Shown here: one piece after another, positions 10,794 through 22,596 of the stretch
Numbering within the stretch: the first letter of the stretch is position 1
How the letters are laid out: every line of letters begins with the position of its first letter
DNA from: Rattus norvegicus
Taxonomy: Eukaryota; Chordata; Mammalia; Rodentia; Muridae
Assembly: GCF_036323735.1 (NCBI RefSeq)
Contig: NC_086020.1
Coordinates: forward strand, 123,514,710-123,578,709
Length of the DNA stretch: 64,000 nt
Reading direction: 5' to 3'
The notes under the pieces: generated by a model
What the model saw: only the letters and a program-made list of their open reading frames with translations
What the model was told of the DNA's origin: nothing
Database searches by the model: none
Program-made: the position numbers and the translations under genes

Positions 10794-12429
10794 AATGCAT
10801 GTTTGGTAGTAAGGTAAATATGCTTCTAAATAAAATAATTAGAAAGGGATCAACTAAGTAGAGTTATCCTGGACGTGAGACACGCCTGAGATTTAACTTT
10901 GAAATATTCAAAGACCAAGAACGGATGCTTTTACCTTTCAGTGGCTGAGTCTTCAAAAGAAACAATACACTGTTTCGGAACAACAAAGTGGATGCTTTTG
11001 GCGTCTCAGTAGGAAAGCCCCCTTCGGTTATTCAGTGGGAGGATGAGCTTGGGTTTATCACGTGAGTCTCAACCTGTCTCATTTGTAGTGGAAACAGTTG
11101 CTCAGCATAAGCCAAGTAGGTGAGGGGGACACTTGTGTCTTTAGACCCAGAGCTCCCTAAGCACAAATCCCGGTAGCTACTGCAGGAGGAAGGGAAGGTC
11201 CTCAGAAACAGGGTTCTCAGCAGGCTTTTCAGCATTTCCTGTGAGTTTTTCAGTCGGTTTAAGAAGGAAGGACATCTGAGAAGAGATGGTTGTTACCTGG
11301 GAATCATGGCTCTTCAGTCTCCTTTGTAAAAGAATCTAAAAATAAACTTAGCAGGAATCTGGGAAGGGGCACCTTATTAGAGTTGGGTTAAAAACAGAAC
11401 TGGGCAAGCATACTGTAGATCTTGGAAGCTTCCAGGGGAAAAGAAGGATAAGAGGAAGATAGCCATGTCCTTGAAGTGGTGCCCAAGAAAACTGGCAAGT
11501 TCCGTAGCAGAGGTCACAGAGCAGCCGTTTTGGGAGGGTAGGGGTGGGGCTGGGCTACGGAGATCAGTGGGAATCTGAGGTGTCCGGACAAGCCTGCTTA
11601 GGATTGGGCTGGGATCTGAAGAAGACAGAAACGGAAAGAAGTAAAGTTACGCAGGTTTAGGAGGGAGCTCTGAGAGCTACTACCTACTCCACGGAAGGGC
11701 CCCTGGAAGGACAGATAGACCCACAAGAGTAACTCTTAGGAGAGGGACCAATCATACATAATGTTTGGAGAAGTCCAGAATGTCAGGTCACCATACAGAG
11801 CCAGGGGTAGAATACATGTTTTGACCACAACAGCCCTGGTGCCAGGGGTAGAATACATGTTTTGACCACAAGGGCTCTGGTACATTAATCTCTTCCTTTT
11901 CGTTTTAAATCTGACGGAAGGGCAAAGCTTTTAGGTGAAAGCGTCCATCCCGAAACCTCTCTAACTTCCAAGCAAGAGGAAATTGTAGAACGTGCTGTGG
12001 GTGGAGAAGGGTGACTTAGCTAGGCTCTGTGGAGTGCAGTAACACTGACTAAACCTGACAAAAGCCTCACTCCACAGGCAATAAGAGATGACTTATTCTG
12101 AACCAAATGTGAGTAACCATGGCCCAGAAAAATGAATTGATTTTTGCCCCAAAAGACCATAGAAGTTCCACCATAGAAGAGGTTATGTGGATTTTTATAG
12201 TCATAGAATAAAGTTCAATTATAAACCAAAGTATTTACCAACTACCTTGCTGGGACAGCAGGACGCTGGATGTAACCAAGTGGAGGAATGCTACTTCTAT
12301 ATCAGGTACACTAAAAACATTCCAGGCTGCTGGGTTGGTGGGAGTTAGGGGTCTGCTATATTAGTTTATTTCGAACATTTTCGATGTTAGGATTAATTAC
12401 TGCACCCTTTTGTTTTTTATTTATTTTTT
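10794..12429. other. Single-copy-looking DNA with one short duplication
   Basis: No gene or transposon recognised except the 41-bp tandem duplication listed separately at 11800-11881. Confidence 0.5.
11800..11881 (+). repeat. 41-bp tandem duplication
   Basis: Two adjacent copies (11800-11840 and 11841-11881), both starting GCCAGGGGTAGAATACATG, differ at only about three bases near their ends, so the duplication is recent. Confidence 0.95.
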
Positions 12430-12613
12430 ACTTTATGCATATTTATCTGTGCACTATGTGTGTGCCTTATGCTCATGGAGGTCAGAAGAGGGCATCGGGT
12501 TCCCTCAAATGGAGTATCGATGGCTGTGAGCTGACGTGGGAACTAGGACTTAAACCAGGTTCCCCTGCAAGAGCAACAAGTGCTCTTAACAACTGAGCCA
12601 TCTCTCCAGTCCA
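12430..12613 (-). mobile_element. B3-type SINE
   Basis: On the minus strand it reads GGACTGGAGAGATGGCTCAG, the tRNA-derived head of the B2/B3 class (Pol III A box). A B3-like body with a GGTTCCC-type B box and GCCCTCTTCTGACCTCC follows. Diverged, with no clear tail. Confidence 0.85.
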
Positions 12614-12759
12614 TTATTTTTATCTGTTTTTAGTATATGCATGTGCCTGGTGTATGCATATCTGTGTATAATCCTGTTTGCATGTGTGTAGTCACACCTG
12701 TGTGAGTGCTTGTGGGTCTGCATGCATTTATGGAGACCGAGGTTGATATTGTGTGTTTT

Positions 12760-12926
12760 CTTGGTCACTCTGCACCTTCCACATTGAGGCAGAGTTTCCC
12801 ACAGAATCTCTAGTTCTGGCTAGTTAGTCTGGCTAGCCAGATTGTCCTGAGAATACCTTATCTCTGCCCGCCTAGTGCTCGGCTTATATCATGCAAGCAT
12901 TTTACCAGCTAAGCCTTCTCCCCATT
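12760..12926 (-). mobile_element. B4-like SINE, diverged
   Basis: The minus strand begins GGGGAGAAGGCTTAGCTGGT (ID-like head) and runs into a B1-like part (AGCACTAGGCGGGCAGAG), the composite structure of the B4 family. Old and diverged. Confidence 0.55.
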
Positions 12927-14046
12927 CTGAGTCTATCTCTTGTAAACTCAGATTCCCATTAAATCTCAGGGTGTGAACAGAGTACAGACATCTTCCTCAT
13001 CACTGTGCGGAATTGTATCTACTCCCACCCCTGACAGTCTTTATCTCTATCTGAAATGGCAAGAGTAGAGTGTTTACTCCGTCAGCTTTCTGGCCTGAGG
13101 TCCTCTCAGAATCACTCAGATTTCTCTATCCTGCATCCCAAACTATTCCAATGTCTTCCTACAAAAAGTTCCAAAGCCCCAAGAACCTGCTAGGTAGATG
13201 GAGTCACAGTGGGGTGGCTGCTCCACTTCTGCCCTCATTTGCTGGCTTGTTAGTGCCGTTCCTCTGATAAAATACTTCACACAAACAACTTAAGGAGATG
13301 GGTTACGTACCTGAGCTTGTTATGAGGTGTCCACTAGAGAAGACTGCTCAGGCACGGGTTCCAGCCAATAGAAAGTCTTTATTAGCTGGTCGGTGACTTC
13401 GGTGGGTATTCAGGACCTGAGTGCAGACCTGAGTTTTTCTCAGAATGAGCTTCTAAGCTCAAAACCCACATCCTGCAGTGACATACCTCAGTTATCAGGA
13501 ACAGTTAGCCAGAAGCAGAACTAAAGAAGCCAGAAAGCAAAGGTGGTACCTGTAGGGACTTTCCCAGAACTCTGACTTTGATGGATCGGGTCTTTGTACT
13601 CCTTTTGGTAGATGTGCTGCCCACATGCTGGATTCCCAGCATCCATCCGAGTACTTCTGTCATAGAGTCAGTTGGCCGAGGTCTGGGGGACTGTCACAAG
13701 CCCAGTTTCAGAGGCTTCAGTACACAGTCCTTGGTTCTATTGATTTAGAGACCGTGGTGAGATAGAGGAACATTTGACATCAGAAGAATGTGGCAGATGT
13801 GACTTACTACAGACAGAGAGCAGAGGGATGGACAGACTGGGACCTGGCATAAGCTTCAAAAGCATGGCCCCCAGGACCTACTTTCTGCAGCCAAGACCCA
13901 CTTCATAAAGTATCCAGAGCCTTCCAAATTAGTACCAGCAATGACCAAGCTTTCAGTACACAGGACCATGGAGGACAATTCATATTTCACGAAAGGAGGC
14001 TCATCACCCAAAATTCCATTATAAATTAAAAACTTGAATGGGAGTG
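12927..14046. other. No gene recognised
   Basis: Read on the minus strand, 13371-13395 gives CTAATAAAGACTTTCTATTGG, resembling an LTR poly(A)-signal region, but no ends or target duplication were found. Otherwise unremarkable. Confidence 0.35.
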
Positions 14047-14223
14047 GAGTCATGACTCATGGACACAGTGCTTTTGGCTCCTGCAGAGGAGGACCACAGC
14101 CAAATTCCCAGCATCCATATCAGGTACTCAGAACTTGTAATTACAGCTTCACAGGATTCACTGACCTCTTCTGGGCTCACTGAGCAATACATGTACACAC
14201 ACAGACACACAGACACAGACACA

Positions 14224-14268
<45 letters not shown>
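14047..14268 (+). mobile_element. B3-like SINE with long (CA)n tail
   Basis: 14047-14190 is colinear with B3 (GTGCTTTTGGCTCCTGCAGAGG ... CCCAGCATCCATAT ... CTTCTGGGC) though diverged. Its tail has become a CA/CAGA microsatellite at 14195-14268. Confidence 0.65.
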
Positions 14269-14270
<2 letters not shown>

Positions 14271-15676
14271 AAATAATTTTTTTCCTAAAGAAAAAAACCT
14301 GGGAAGCTTAAGTAAATTCCTAGCATTATAATGTGATATATTATATATTGTGTATAATGTGATATATAATATCATAGTCACAGATTCCAGAGCTTTTTAA
14401 AAATTGTCTTCAGTGAGATAAGTGTTAAACACACACATGCTGGTTTATTCTTAAGTGTCTTTCACTGCAATGGATTCTTTCCTTAAGCTGTTTATTGTGA
14501 TTTCTTAACATTTCAGCATGGACTTCTGGGTTTAACTGTGTCTGTTATGGTATTTATAAACTATAATCTTTCTCCAATTGTGAATAATGCTTTATTTCCC
14601 AAAAGTAAAACCAAACACAAAACAATGGTATGTGTTTACATTCCACACTAGATTGCAGGGAATGGGCATGCAAAGCTCTGTCTTTATTTACTTCTAAAGG
14701 CAATTTGAACTATATTAGCCACTCTTCCTTGAAACCCTAGAAACTGCTTAATTAAAATCCTAGGCATTTCATATTTTGCCAGCAGAATATTTTGTAATGG
14801 CAACTATTAGCATCTTAACTAGAACTGGATATAAGTTCAAGAATGAAATGTCTTCTAAGGGTGACAGTAAAAGCAGTTCTAACACTTGGACAAGGCATGG
14901 CCCAGTATTCTTGGCCCTGGGTAGTCTTAGAGAACTTGGGAAACCTTGGTCCCTGCGCATACCTGAAGCTGCTCCTTGGTTGAATTCTGCACTCGTGATC
15001 TGGAAGCTTTGCAGACCCATCCTCCCAGTCCATCACTCTGGAAATTAACTGATTTGCCTTATTCTTCCCCTGGGTAAGGTATGAGATGTCAGTGGTCAGT
15101 CGATGGTAGGATCCAGCTCACTGCAGTCCTAATGTCCCCTTCTGACTTTGCACTTGTTAAAGGATAACAGAAAGACTAGAGTCCAGTCCGGAGCCCACTT
15201 ACTTGATAAAAGGAACAATGCTCTGGGGGGATGTATAGTCTCACAGGGGGCATATATATTAGCATAGATGATGGCTTCCTGGAGTGATCTTGCCTGGGAA
15301 GCAATTTGGGTCCCCACTAGGCTAGAAAGTGAGCTTGAGACCCTAGGACACAAATGGCCAAGGTAGCCAAGTGAGCATTGGCTTATTCAGAGTAAATGGA
15401 GAGAGGCCAAAAGGCCCCTGGTGAAATTATGGAGACTAGCATATTACAGACATCGGGACTGTGGGAATGAAGAGACAGACCAACTCAACCAACGACAAAT
15501 GACCTCTGTGGCCAACGCAGACTATACCTACCCAGGTCAGGCTTAAATTCTTGACAGAGGGATTCATGGGAAAAATGAATGCTGTTTTAGGTGCTCAGTA
15601 TTAGAGCTGTTTGTTAATTGTTAGAGGATAAAAACCACAGACACAATACTGTTGTACTTCGTTTGGGGATATTTCA

Positions 15677-15678
<2 letters not shown>
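14269..15678. other. No gene recognised
   Basis: Contains an AT-rich palindromic patch near 14328-14371. Overlapping short frames on both strands (14769-15048) are not coding-like. Confidence 0.45.
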
Positions 15679-15716
<38 letters not shown>

Positions 15717-15774
15717 ATGTGGGGGGGCTGTGTGTGTGTGTGTGTGTGTTTGGTGTGTTTGTGTGTGTAGGTGT
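15679..15774 (+). repeat. (TG)n microsatellite
   Basis: (TG)n at 15679-15714, a G7 run at 15721-15727, then imperfect TG repeats to about 15774. Confidence 0.9.
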
Positions 15775-16654
15775 TTTGGTGAAAGGTTATAATACATATC
15801 TCAATTTGTTTTCAAGTAAACTCATGCTTCTGGCATCCACCCACGTCATGAGCTATACACGTGCCTGCCCATGTTTGTCTTTCATTGTATTCGCTTGTCT
15901 ATTCATTTACACATTTTATCTATTTGTGTTTTCAGGTGGCCTCCAACTCCCAGGTGCTACGTGCCACATTCAGATAAATATGCTGAGGAATCCTGCTGCC
16001 AAGTTGTGAGAGGACATCATTCTTTAGAAGGCCAGAACAGCTCTGTCATAGCTTGTGCCTTCTTCCCTCGACGAGATAAGTCCTTCCTGTTCACAGTCTG
16101 TATAATAGTTAAGTGAGATCTGTTGTTAACCTGCACTTTTCTGACTGCAGTTAATTTTGAGCTTCCTCAACTTGCTTGTAATTGTTGCTACTTTTCAAGA
16201 TTGCTGTCTTGAGCTGGTGACTTTTCTTTTAAGTAGTTTTTCATATACACTGGAATACTTGAAATGTAACAACAGCCCATCCATTCTTCCATGGTCTTGT
16301 TCACACTTACCATACCATAGATCTTCGAGTGGATAGAGTTATTTTTATGCTTTTATTTTTGTGTGTCTGCTGTGCCTGTGTATCCCATATTTTCCAGAGG
16401 GCTCACCATACATGAAAAGATTTTTTGTTTGTTTGTTTTGTTTTGTTTTGAACACATTTGAGTGTATTTTCCCCTATGGCATGGTTTATAAGCATCTAAT
16501 ATTATTCTTCTGAATGACGATGCTTGACTTTCCCAACAGCACATGTAGAAGAGACTAGTCTTTCTCTACTAAGTGTTCTCAGCTGTGATCACAAGGGTTC
16601 CTTCCTCCTGAGCTGTATGGCTTCATACTGCCTTTAGGGCTGCTTTTATAACAA
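15775..16654. other. No gene recognised
   Basis: No transposon or coding signal identified. Short (TTTG)n-like run at 16424-16449. Confidence 0.4.
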
Positions 16655-18255
16655 TGTCAACCGTATTAATCACAGTTGTTTTGTAAGAATACCATGAACC
16701 CTAGAGCATGACACCTTCAGGTCTACCCCTTTGTCCTCTGGGGACATTCATTTGATTATTTGAGATTTTTTTCTCTTTTGATTTAAATTTTATGACTTTT
16801 AAAGCCATTTCTGTGAGAAATGTGGTTAAAGTTGTGGTAGAGCCAGGATACTTAGGTTAGTACAGGTATTATTCAAGGATTTCTAACTTCCAACCCACAA
16901 ATAAGATGGCGTTGCTTTTCTTGTAGAAATGCTAAATCATGCTTGTTTTTCTGTGAAATTCTAAATGGATTTTTTTTTCTTAATTCCTCCTCCTTCTTTT
17001 TCCCTTATATATTGCTTTGTTTCCTCAAATTTGCCCCATTTAAAAAGCATTTCTAATGTGCTGTATTGGAGTCTCGTGTGTTAGAAACATGAGATCATGC
17101 CATCTGCAGAGAGTTAATTTGACATTAACTCAAACATACTGTTGTTCCTTTACTTTTCTTCCCCGACTACCCTGGCTAGGATGCTGTCTCAGTTAAGTTT
17201 TCATTGCTGTGAAGACACACCATGAGCACAACAATTTTTATAAAGGAAAACAAGTTAATTGGGGCTGGCTTACAGTTTCACTGGTTTAATCCATTACCAT
17301 CATGGTGGAAACACTGCAGCCTGCAGGCAGACATGGTGTTGGAGTAGTAGCGGAGAGTGCTACATCTTGATCCACAGGCAGTCAAAGCTACTGTGAGCCA
17401 CACAGGGCATAGCTTGAGCATAGGAGACCTTAAAGCCCAACCCTACAGTGATATACTTCCCCCAAAAGGCCACACCTATTCCCACAAGGTCACACCTCTT
17501 AATGGTGCCACTCCTTGTGGCCAAGCATTCACACACAAGCATGATTCGGTGGGAGCCATTCCTATTCAAACCACCACAGACTCTATGTAGTCTGGTATAG
17601 ACTGTTCTATAATTTGTAAGAGCAAGACAGGCCTTGTAGATCTTAAACATTCGCTGTTGAAGCTCATTCCTAGGTTACTGAGAGTTTGTCAGGGAAGAAG
17701 GTTGAGTTTTTCAAAGCCCTCTCTCTTAGCCATTCAGCCAATCACTTATTTCCATTCTCTATTTGTTATAATGGTGTGTCTTGTTTATTGATTCACACAC
17801 TCTGAGCCCTTTCATTTAAAGGGCTGTTCAATTCAATCTGCTAGGGTTTTGTTGAGGATTTTGACACTAATATTCATTAGGGATATGTAATTACTGATTT
17901 TCTTTTTAGTTTCTTGTTTGTTTGTTTGTTTGTTTGTTTTTTGGGCTTTAGTGTCAGTGCTGTTTTGGATTACAAAATGAGTTTGGAGATCTCTCCCTCT
18001 TCTCCTTTCTCTCCCCTCCCCCTTCCTTTCTTCCTCTCTCTTCTTCTTTTAAATTTTTTTTGAATAAGTTTGAGGATAGTTTAATTAATTTTTCTTTACA
18101 ATTTTGGTAGATTTCACCAAACTTTGAAGACATTGAGCTTTCTTTAATGGGAGATGTTTTATTCCGAATTTATCTCTTTACTGATTGCTAATCTGCTCAG
18201 ATTCTCAAGCATTTCATCAACCACAAAGTTCAGCCTATTTGTTTTCTAAACTGGC
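16655..18255 (-). mobile_element. Ancient L1 ORF2 fragment, split by another repeat
   Basis: Read on the minus strand this is a decayed L1 ORF2. Examples are the antisense of the FADD region (ATCATGCCATCTGCAGAG at 17096-17113), the stretch around TGTTCAATTCAATCTGCTAG (17825-17844), and the antisense of the segment before GPDG (AATTTTGGTAGATTTCACC near 18100). Gaps, stops and a TTTG microsatellite (17916-17939) show long decay. The repeat at 17185-17578 interrupts it. Confidence 0.75.
17185..17578 (+). mobile_element. Rodent dispersed repeat (LTR-like), inside old L1
   Basis: Starts TGTCTCAGTTAAG and ends ACCACCACA, so it has TG...CA ends. The body (GCTGTGAAGACACACCATGA, CACACCTCTTAATGGTGCC) is a very common rodent repeat whose database name I cannot give with certainty. 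A second, shorter copy lies at 47895-48075. Confidence 0.65.
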
Positions 18256-18342
18256 AAAGTGAATTGAGCTTAATGGGAAGAGGATCTGAAAAACTCTCCT
18301 TTTTGAAAGAGAATTGTGCTACCCAGGCTCAAATGTTTGAGC

Positions 18343-18650
18343 AGTTGGTCACCGGTTGTTAGTGCTGGAAACCTTTAAAAGTTCTGGAACCATTAAAAGG
18401 TGGACCTCTGCTGGAGGAAGTACATCACTGGGGGCGGGCTTTAAGGTTCACAGGCTGGCCCATTTCCTGTTCTCTCTCTGCTTGGTGGGGGCCAGGAAGA
18501 GCTCCTGTCTGTGCTGCTGTGCTTTCCCTTCATGACAGACTGCCCCCCTCTGGAGTTAGAGCCAAAATAAACCCTTTCTCCTCTAAGTTGCTTGTCTTTA
18601 GACATGCTATGTTAGCAACATTAAAGTAATGAAGGTGGTGATTTGGATTT
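18343..18650 (+). mobile_element. MaLR/ORR-like LTR
   Basis: The segment has the layout of a rodent MaLR LTR: GAGGAAGTACATCACTGGGG, then a pyrimidine-rich part, then an AATAAA in AAAATAAACCCTTTCTCC near 18563-18570 and a T-rich end. No internal proteins. Boundaries are approximate. Confidence 0.5.
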
Positions 18651-19642
18651 CAACCAGGGAAATTTCCTTATTTTGTATCTGTAATTACATGCATTCATCT
18701 TATTTATTTAATTCATTATTAAATTTATTCTAACAGTGCTTTTATATTTTAAACATACAATTATTGAACATTGAAGAAACTAAAAACACAGAAATGGCAA
18801 TGTTATGAACCAACCAATTGTTAACTGGGATTTAGTTTTATAAGAGTGCTTAGATTTATTTTAATACTTGTACTTTTAATGACATAATCAAATTTTTAGA
18901 TAAACAAACATATATATTTTTTGGGTTTTCATGCCCATGTATGAAGATTTAAAGACCTAAGATTTATAAAATTTGGTACTAGGTAACTCAGAAAGCAGAA
19001 ATGTGTCATGTGTTCCCATGAATTTTAAGTACATATTAGGCACAAAATGATTATTTGACCATATTTAAATTACATTGAAATAACAGATATCATGAAATTT
19101 TTGTGAGACAGACACCCTGCACTTAATATATTTTACCTTTTACCAACATGTCACTTTTGTGGACTATCCCCTGACCTTTTACCTGCATACCCAAAGGCTA
19201 TCCTTAAAGTGAGTTAGTTTGTTTAATAGTTTAATTGAACAAAATTCCTCATTAGAGTCATTCCTACTTTCATTTTGAACACTAAGAAAATTAATCACTG
19301 AGTAATAAGTTAGTGTTTAGGGATTTGGGCTGGAAAACAATCTGTTAATTAATTTAATTTATATTTCCCTCTTATAATGGATACAAAAGTTAACCTCAAT
19401 TTCCTTGAGAATTTGTAAATTTCAAGTGAACATGTATTTAGTAATGCTTTTCAGCATTTTTTTCACAGAGAATTTAGAGGCTCTTACTCAAATGTATATT
19501 TCCTATTTATGTATAAGTCGGAACATTTATTTTCTGAATTTATAATTCTGAATTATAGAAAATCACAAAAGTTATTCTTTGATAATTCTGACTAATGTTT
19601 CTAATGTTTCTAACTAATGGTGATTCCAACTACTTTACAGAC
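18651..19642. other. AT-rich DNA, no gene seen
   Basis: Strongly AT-rich, with no open frame of note and no recognised repeat. Confidence 0.5.
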
Positions 19643-19648
19643 TGTAAC

Positions 19649-20638
19649 TTTTTTTTTTTTTTTTATTAACTTGAGTATTTCTTATATACATTTCAAGTGT
19701 TATTCCCTTTCCCGGTTTCCGGACAAACATCCCCCTCCCCCCTCCCCTTCCTTATGGGTGTTCCCCTCCCAACCCTCCCCCCATTGCCGCCCTCCCCCCA
19801 TAGTCTAGTTCACTGGGGGTTCAGTCTTAGCAGGACCCAGAGCTTCCCCTTCCACTGGTGCTCTTACTAGGATATTCATTGCTACCTATGGGGTCAGAGT
19901 CCAGGGTCAGTCCATGTATAGTCTTTAGGTAGTGGCTTAGTCCCTGGAAGCTCTGGTTGCTTGACATTGTTGTACTTTTGGGGTCTCGAGCCCCTTCAAG
20001 CTCTTCCAGTTCTTTCTCTGATTCCTTCAACGGGGGACCTATTCTCAGTTCAGTGGTTTGCTGCTGGCATTCGCCTCTGTATTTGCTGTATTCTGGCTGT
20101 GTCTCTCAGGAGCGATCTACATCCGGCTCCTGTCGGTCTGCACTTCTTTGCTTCATCCATCTTGTCTAATTGGGTGGCTGTATATGTATGGGCCACATGT
20201 GGGGCAGGCTCTGAATGGGTGTTCCTTCAGTCTCTGTTTTAATCTTTGCCTCTCTCTTCCCTACCAAGGGTATTCTTGTTCCCCTTTTAAAGAAGGAGTG
20301 AAGCATTCACATTTTGATCATCCGTCTTGAATTTCGTTTGTTCTAGGGATCTAGGGTAATTCAAGCATTTGGGCTAATAGCCACTTATCAATGAGTGCAT
20401 ACCATGTATGTCTTTCTGTGATTGGGTTAGCTCACTCAGGATGATATTTTCGAGTTCCAACCATTTGCCTACGAATTTCATAAACTCGTTTTTGATAGCT
20501 GAGTAATATTCCATTGTGTAGATGTACCACATTTTCTGTATCCATTCCTCTGTTGAAGGGGATCTGGGTTCTTTCCAGTTTCTGGCTATTATAAATAAGG
20601 CTGCGATGAACATAGTGGAGCATGTGTCTCTTTTATAT
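19649..20638 (-). mobile_element. Young 5'-truncated L1
   Basis: Minus-strand insertion with poly(A) (T-run at 19649-19664), full 3' UTR and the last approximately 90 codons of ORF2 (20374-20638). The 5' truncation falls at ...TCTCTTTTATAT in the same frame as the full copy. A short TGTAAC repeat flanks it (19643-19648 and 20639-20644), a weak target-duplication candidate. Nearly identical to the copies at 1-4996 and 29766. One codon is missing (KNEF versus KNNEF). Confidence 0.95.
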
Positions 20639-20644
20639 TGTAAC

Positions 20645-20949
20645 ATAATTTTGAACTGTAAGAACAAGCAGTCTTATATTGAACAAATACTTGCTTTTAT
20701 CTGAATCCCTGTGTTTTCAGCTAAAATGGCAGCTTTTATGAAGGCAGGTAGTCTGGACATTAGTCAAGGTTTTAATGGGAACACAGTTTGCCAATTGATT
20801 CTGTAACGTTTTGTATAAAATTGTAATTAATCAATAGACAATTCTTTCCATTAAAAACTACACTGTGTTGTTAAGAGTGGAAAAGTTCCTGGTCAAAAGT
20901 GAAACCTTCCACCTGTGTGGAGACCTAACATCTCACTTGTGTCATCAGT
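20645..20949. other. Single-copy-looking DNA
   Basis: Nothing recognised. Confidence 0.4.
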
Positions 20950-20963
20950 CTCTGTGTACTCTT

Positions 20964-21050
20964 TTTTTTTTCCCCCCAGAGCTGAGGACTGAACCCAGGG
21001 CCTTGAGCTTGCTAGGCAAGCGCTCTACCACTGAGCTAAATCCCCAACCC
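20964..21050 (-). mobile_element. ID SINE
   Basis: On the minus strand it reads GGGGATTTAGCTCAGTGGTA, the start of the rodent ID element derived from BC1 / tRNA-Ala, with the GCTTGCCTAGCAAGC hairpin, the GGTTCAGTCC box B and an A-rich tail. It is flanked by a perfect 14-bp target duplication, CTCTGTGTACTCTT (20950-20963 and 21051-21064). ID elements use L1 proteins in trans and are especially numerous in rat. Confidence 0.97.
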
Positions 21051-21064
21051 CTCTGTGTACTCTT

Positions 21065-21490
21065 AAGAAGGTAGACTCTCCTCTAGCTGTGGTAGAAAGA
21101 TGGGTGAAATAATTAGTCCTTAAACGAGATGCTAAACTTTTCCTTCCCAGAATCCCAAGCCCTTAGAGTAGAAGCTTAGAAACCCTAGTCATGTCTGCAC
21201 AACTTTCTGAATGATTCAGAAGAGCAACACTTTCCTTTACTTCCCTTTATCTCTGAGCATACTTCCCTTAGCACTCTGGCCTTTCACCCTAACCTTTGGA
21301 CTTGCTGACTTTTTCTCTAGAGCTCCGCACCCCCACCTGTGTCAGTCTTCCACCCAGCTTAAACAGCCTGACTTTTCCTCCCCTCTCCTTTGCCCTCCTC
21401 CTCCTCCTGGCAATAGCTGTGGTTTCACTTCTTACCTGCCCTGGGGCTTGCCTTTTAAACTAATAAAAGCTTGACTTTGAGCTTCTGTTT
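21065..21490. other. Pyrimidine-rich DNA, no gene seen
   Basis: CT-rich with an 87-codon frame (21211-21474) of low-complexity composition. I see no coding support. Confidence 0.4.
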
Positions 21491-21502
21491 GGGTCCATTC
21501 TT

Positions 21503-22584
21503 TTTTTTTTTTTTTTATTAACTTGAATATTTCTTTCTTTTTTTTTTTTTTTTTTGCAAAAAAAACCTCTTTTTGTTAGAGATTTCCAAACCATATACAA
21601 GTGGTTTCTTCACAACTTCACAACTTTTTTTTTTATATCTGCACCAAGTGGCAAAGAAAACAGACATAGCTGGGAGAGATTATTTGAATAATCCCCTGTA
21701 CTAATTTCACATTCTCCTATTAGATTTTGAAGTTCCTTTTATGGTATATCTGTGCTCCAAGTAGCTAGCTATATAAAAGATTGTCAAGGCAGAAACAGTA
21801 GAGGGCTAGATGGCCTTGCATATCTCAATGTAATGGGTACAGCTCTGTCAGAGCAGAAAATATATTTACAGAAATTAGATTTCTTATATTCACAGTGCTT
21901 CACCTCACTCTTCACAAACTACTCTGCTTTATTAATATTTTATCCTCAACAGTGGCCTTTATAGGCCACTCAACTATTTATAAAAACTGACCCATGTTAA
22001 CTATACTTTAGTCTGATAACCAGCAGTTTTTACAGAACAATGACTTGTGGTGGTAAACGATTTCAAGTGAAAGAATCATTAAAACTTGTGCTGAATATTT
22101 GTTATGTGCTCTTGTCTGAAAGAAAAGAGTTGCTAGTGCAATAATAATCACATTCACTTATTAATGGTCTATAGGTCATGTATAACTTGAATATTTCTTA
22201 TATACATTTCAAGTGTTATTCCCTTTCCCGGTTTCCGGGCAAACATCCCCCTCCCCTCTCCCCTTCTTTATGGGTGTTCCCCTCCCCATCCTCCCCCCCC
22301 TTGCTGCCCTCCCCCCAACAGTCTAGTTCACTGGGGGTTCAGTCTTAGCAGGACCCAGGGCTTCCCCTTCCACTGGTGATCTTACTAGGATATTCATCAC
22401 TACCTATGAGGTCAGAGTCCAAGGTCAGTCCATGTATAGTCTTTAGGTAGTGGCTTAGTCCCTGGAAGCTCTGGTTGCTTGGCATTGTTGTACATATGGG
22501 GTCTCGAGCCCCTTCAAGCTCTTCCAGTCCTTTCTCTGATTCCTTCAACGGGGGTCCTATTATTTCTCTGATTCCTTCAACGGG
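21503..22584 (-). mobile_element. 5'-truncated L1 3' UTR, split by a later insertion
   Basis: Poly(A) as a T-run at 21501-21516, first 19 bp of 3' UTR at 21517-21535, then a foreign insert, then the 3' UTR resumes at 22183 and ends near 22584. A 12-bp duplication, GGGTCCATTCTT, flanks the whole (21491-21502 and 22585-22596). Near the 5' end a 30-bp segment (TTTCTCTGATTCCTTCAACG) is tandemly duplicated at about 22531-22582. Confidence 0.9.
21536..22182 (-). mobile_element. Retrocopy of an unidentified transcript inside the L1
   Basis: The insert is flanked by a perfect 17-bp target duplication (TAACTTGAATATTTCTT at 21519-21535 and 22183-22199). It starts with a T-rich run (21536-21555) that is the poly(A) tail of a minus-strand cDNA. 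The remaining approximately 625 bp is not L1, SINE or LTR that I recognise; it looks like a 5'-truncated mRNA tail, perhaps a 3' UTR. It has no AATAAA near the tail, so priming may have been at an internal A-run. No open frame beyond about 70 codons. Confidence 0.8.
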
Positions 22585-22596
22585 GGGTCCATTCTT

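Noticed and set aside
13371..13395. LTR poly(A)-signal-like motif on the minus strand
   Set aside because: No paired ends or target duplication, so I did not list it as an element.
20964..21050. tRNA-Ala-like gene
   Set aside because: The sequence is an ID SINE with poly(A) tail and target duplication, not a genuine tRNA gene.
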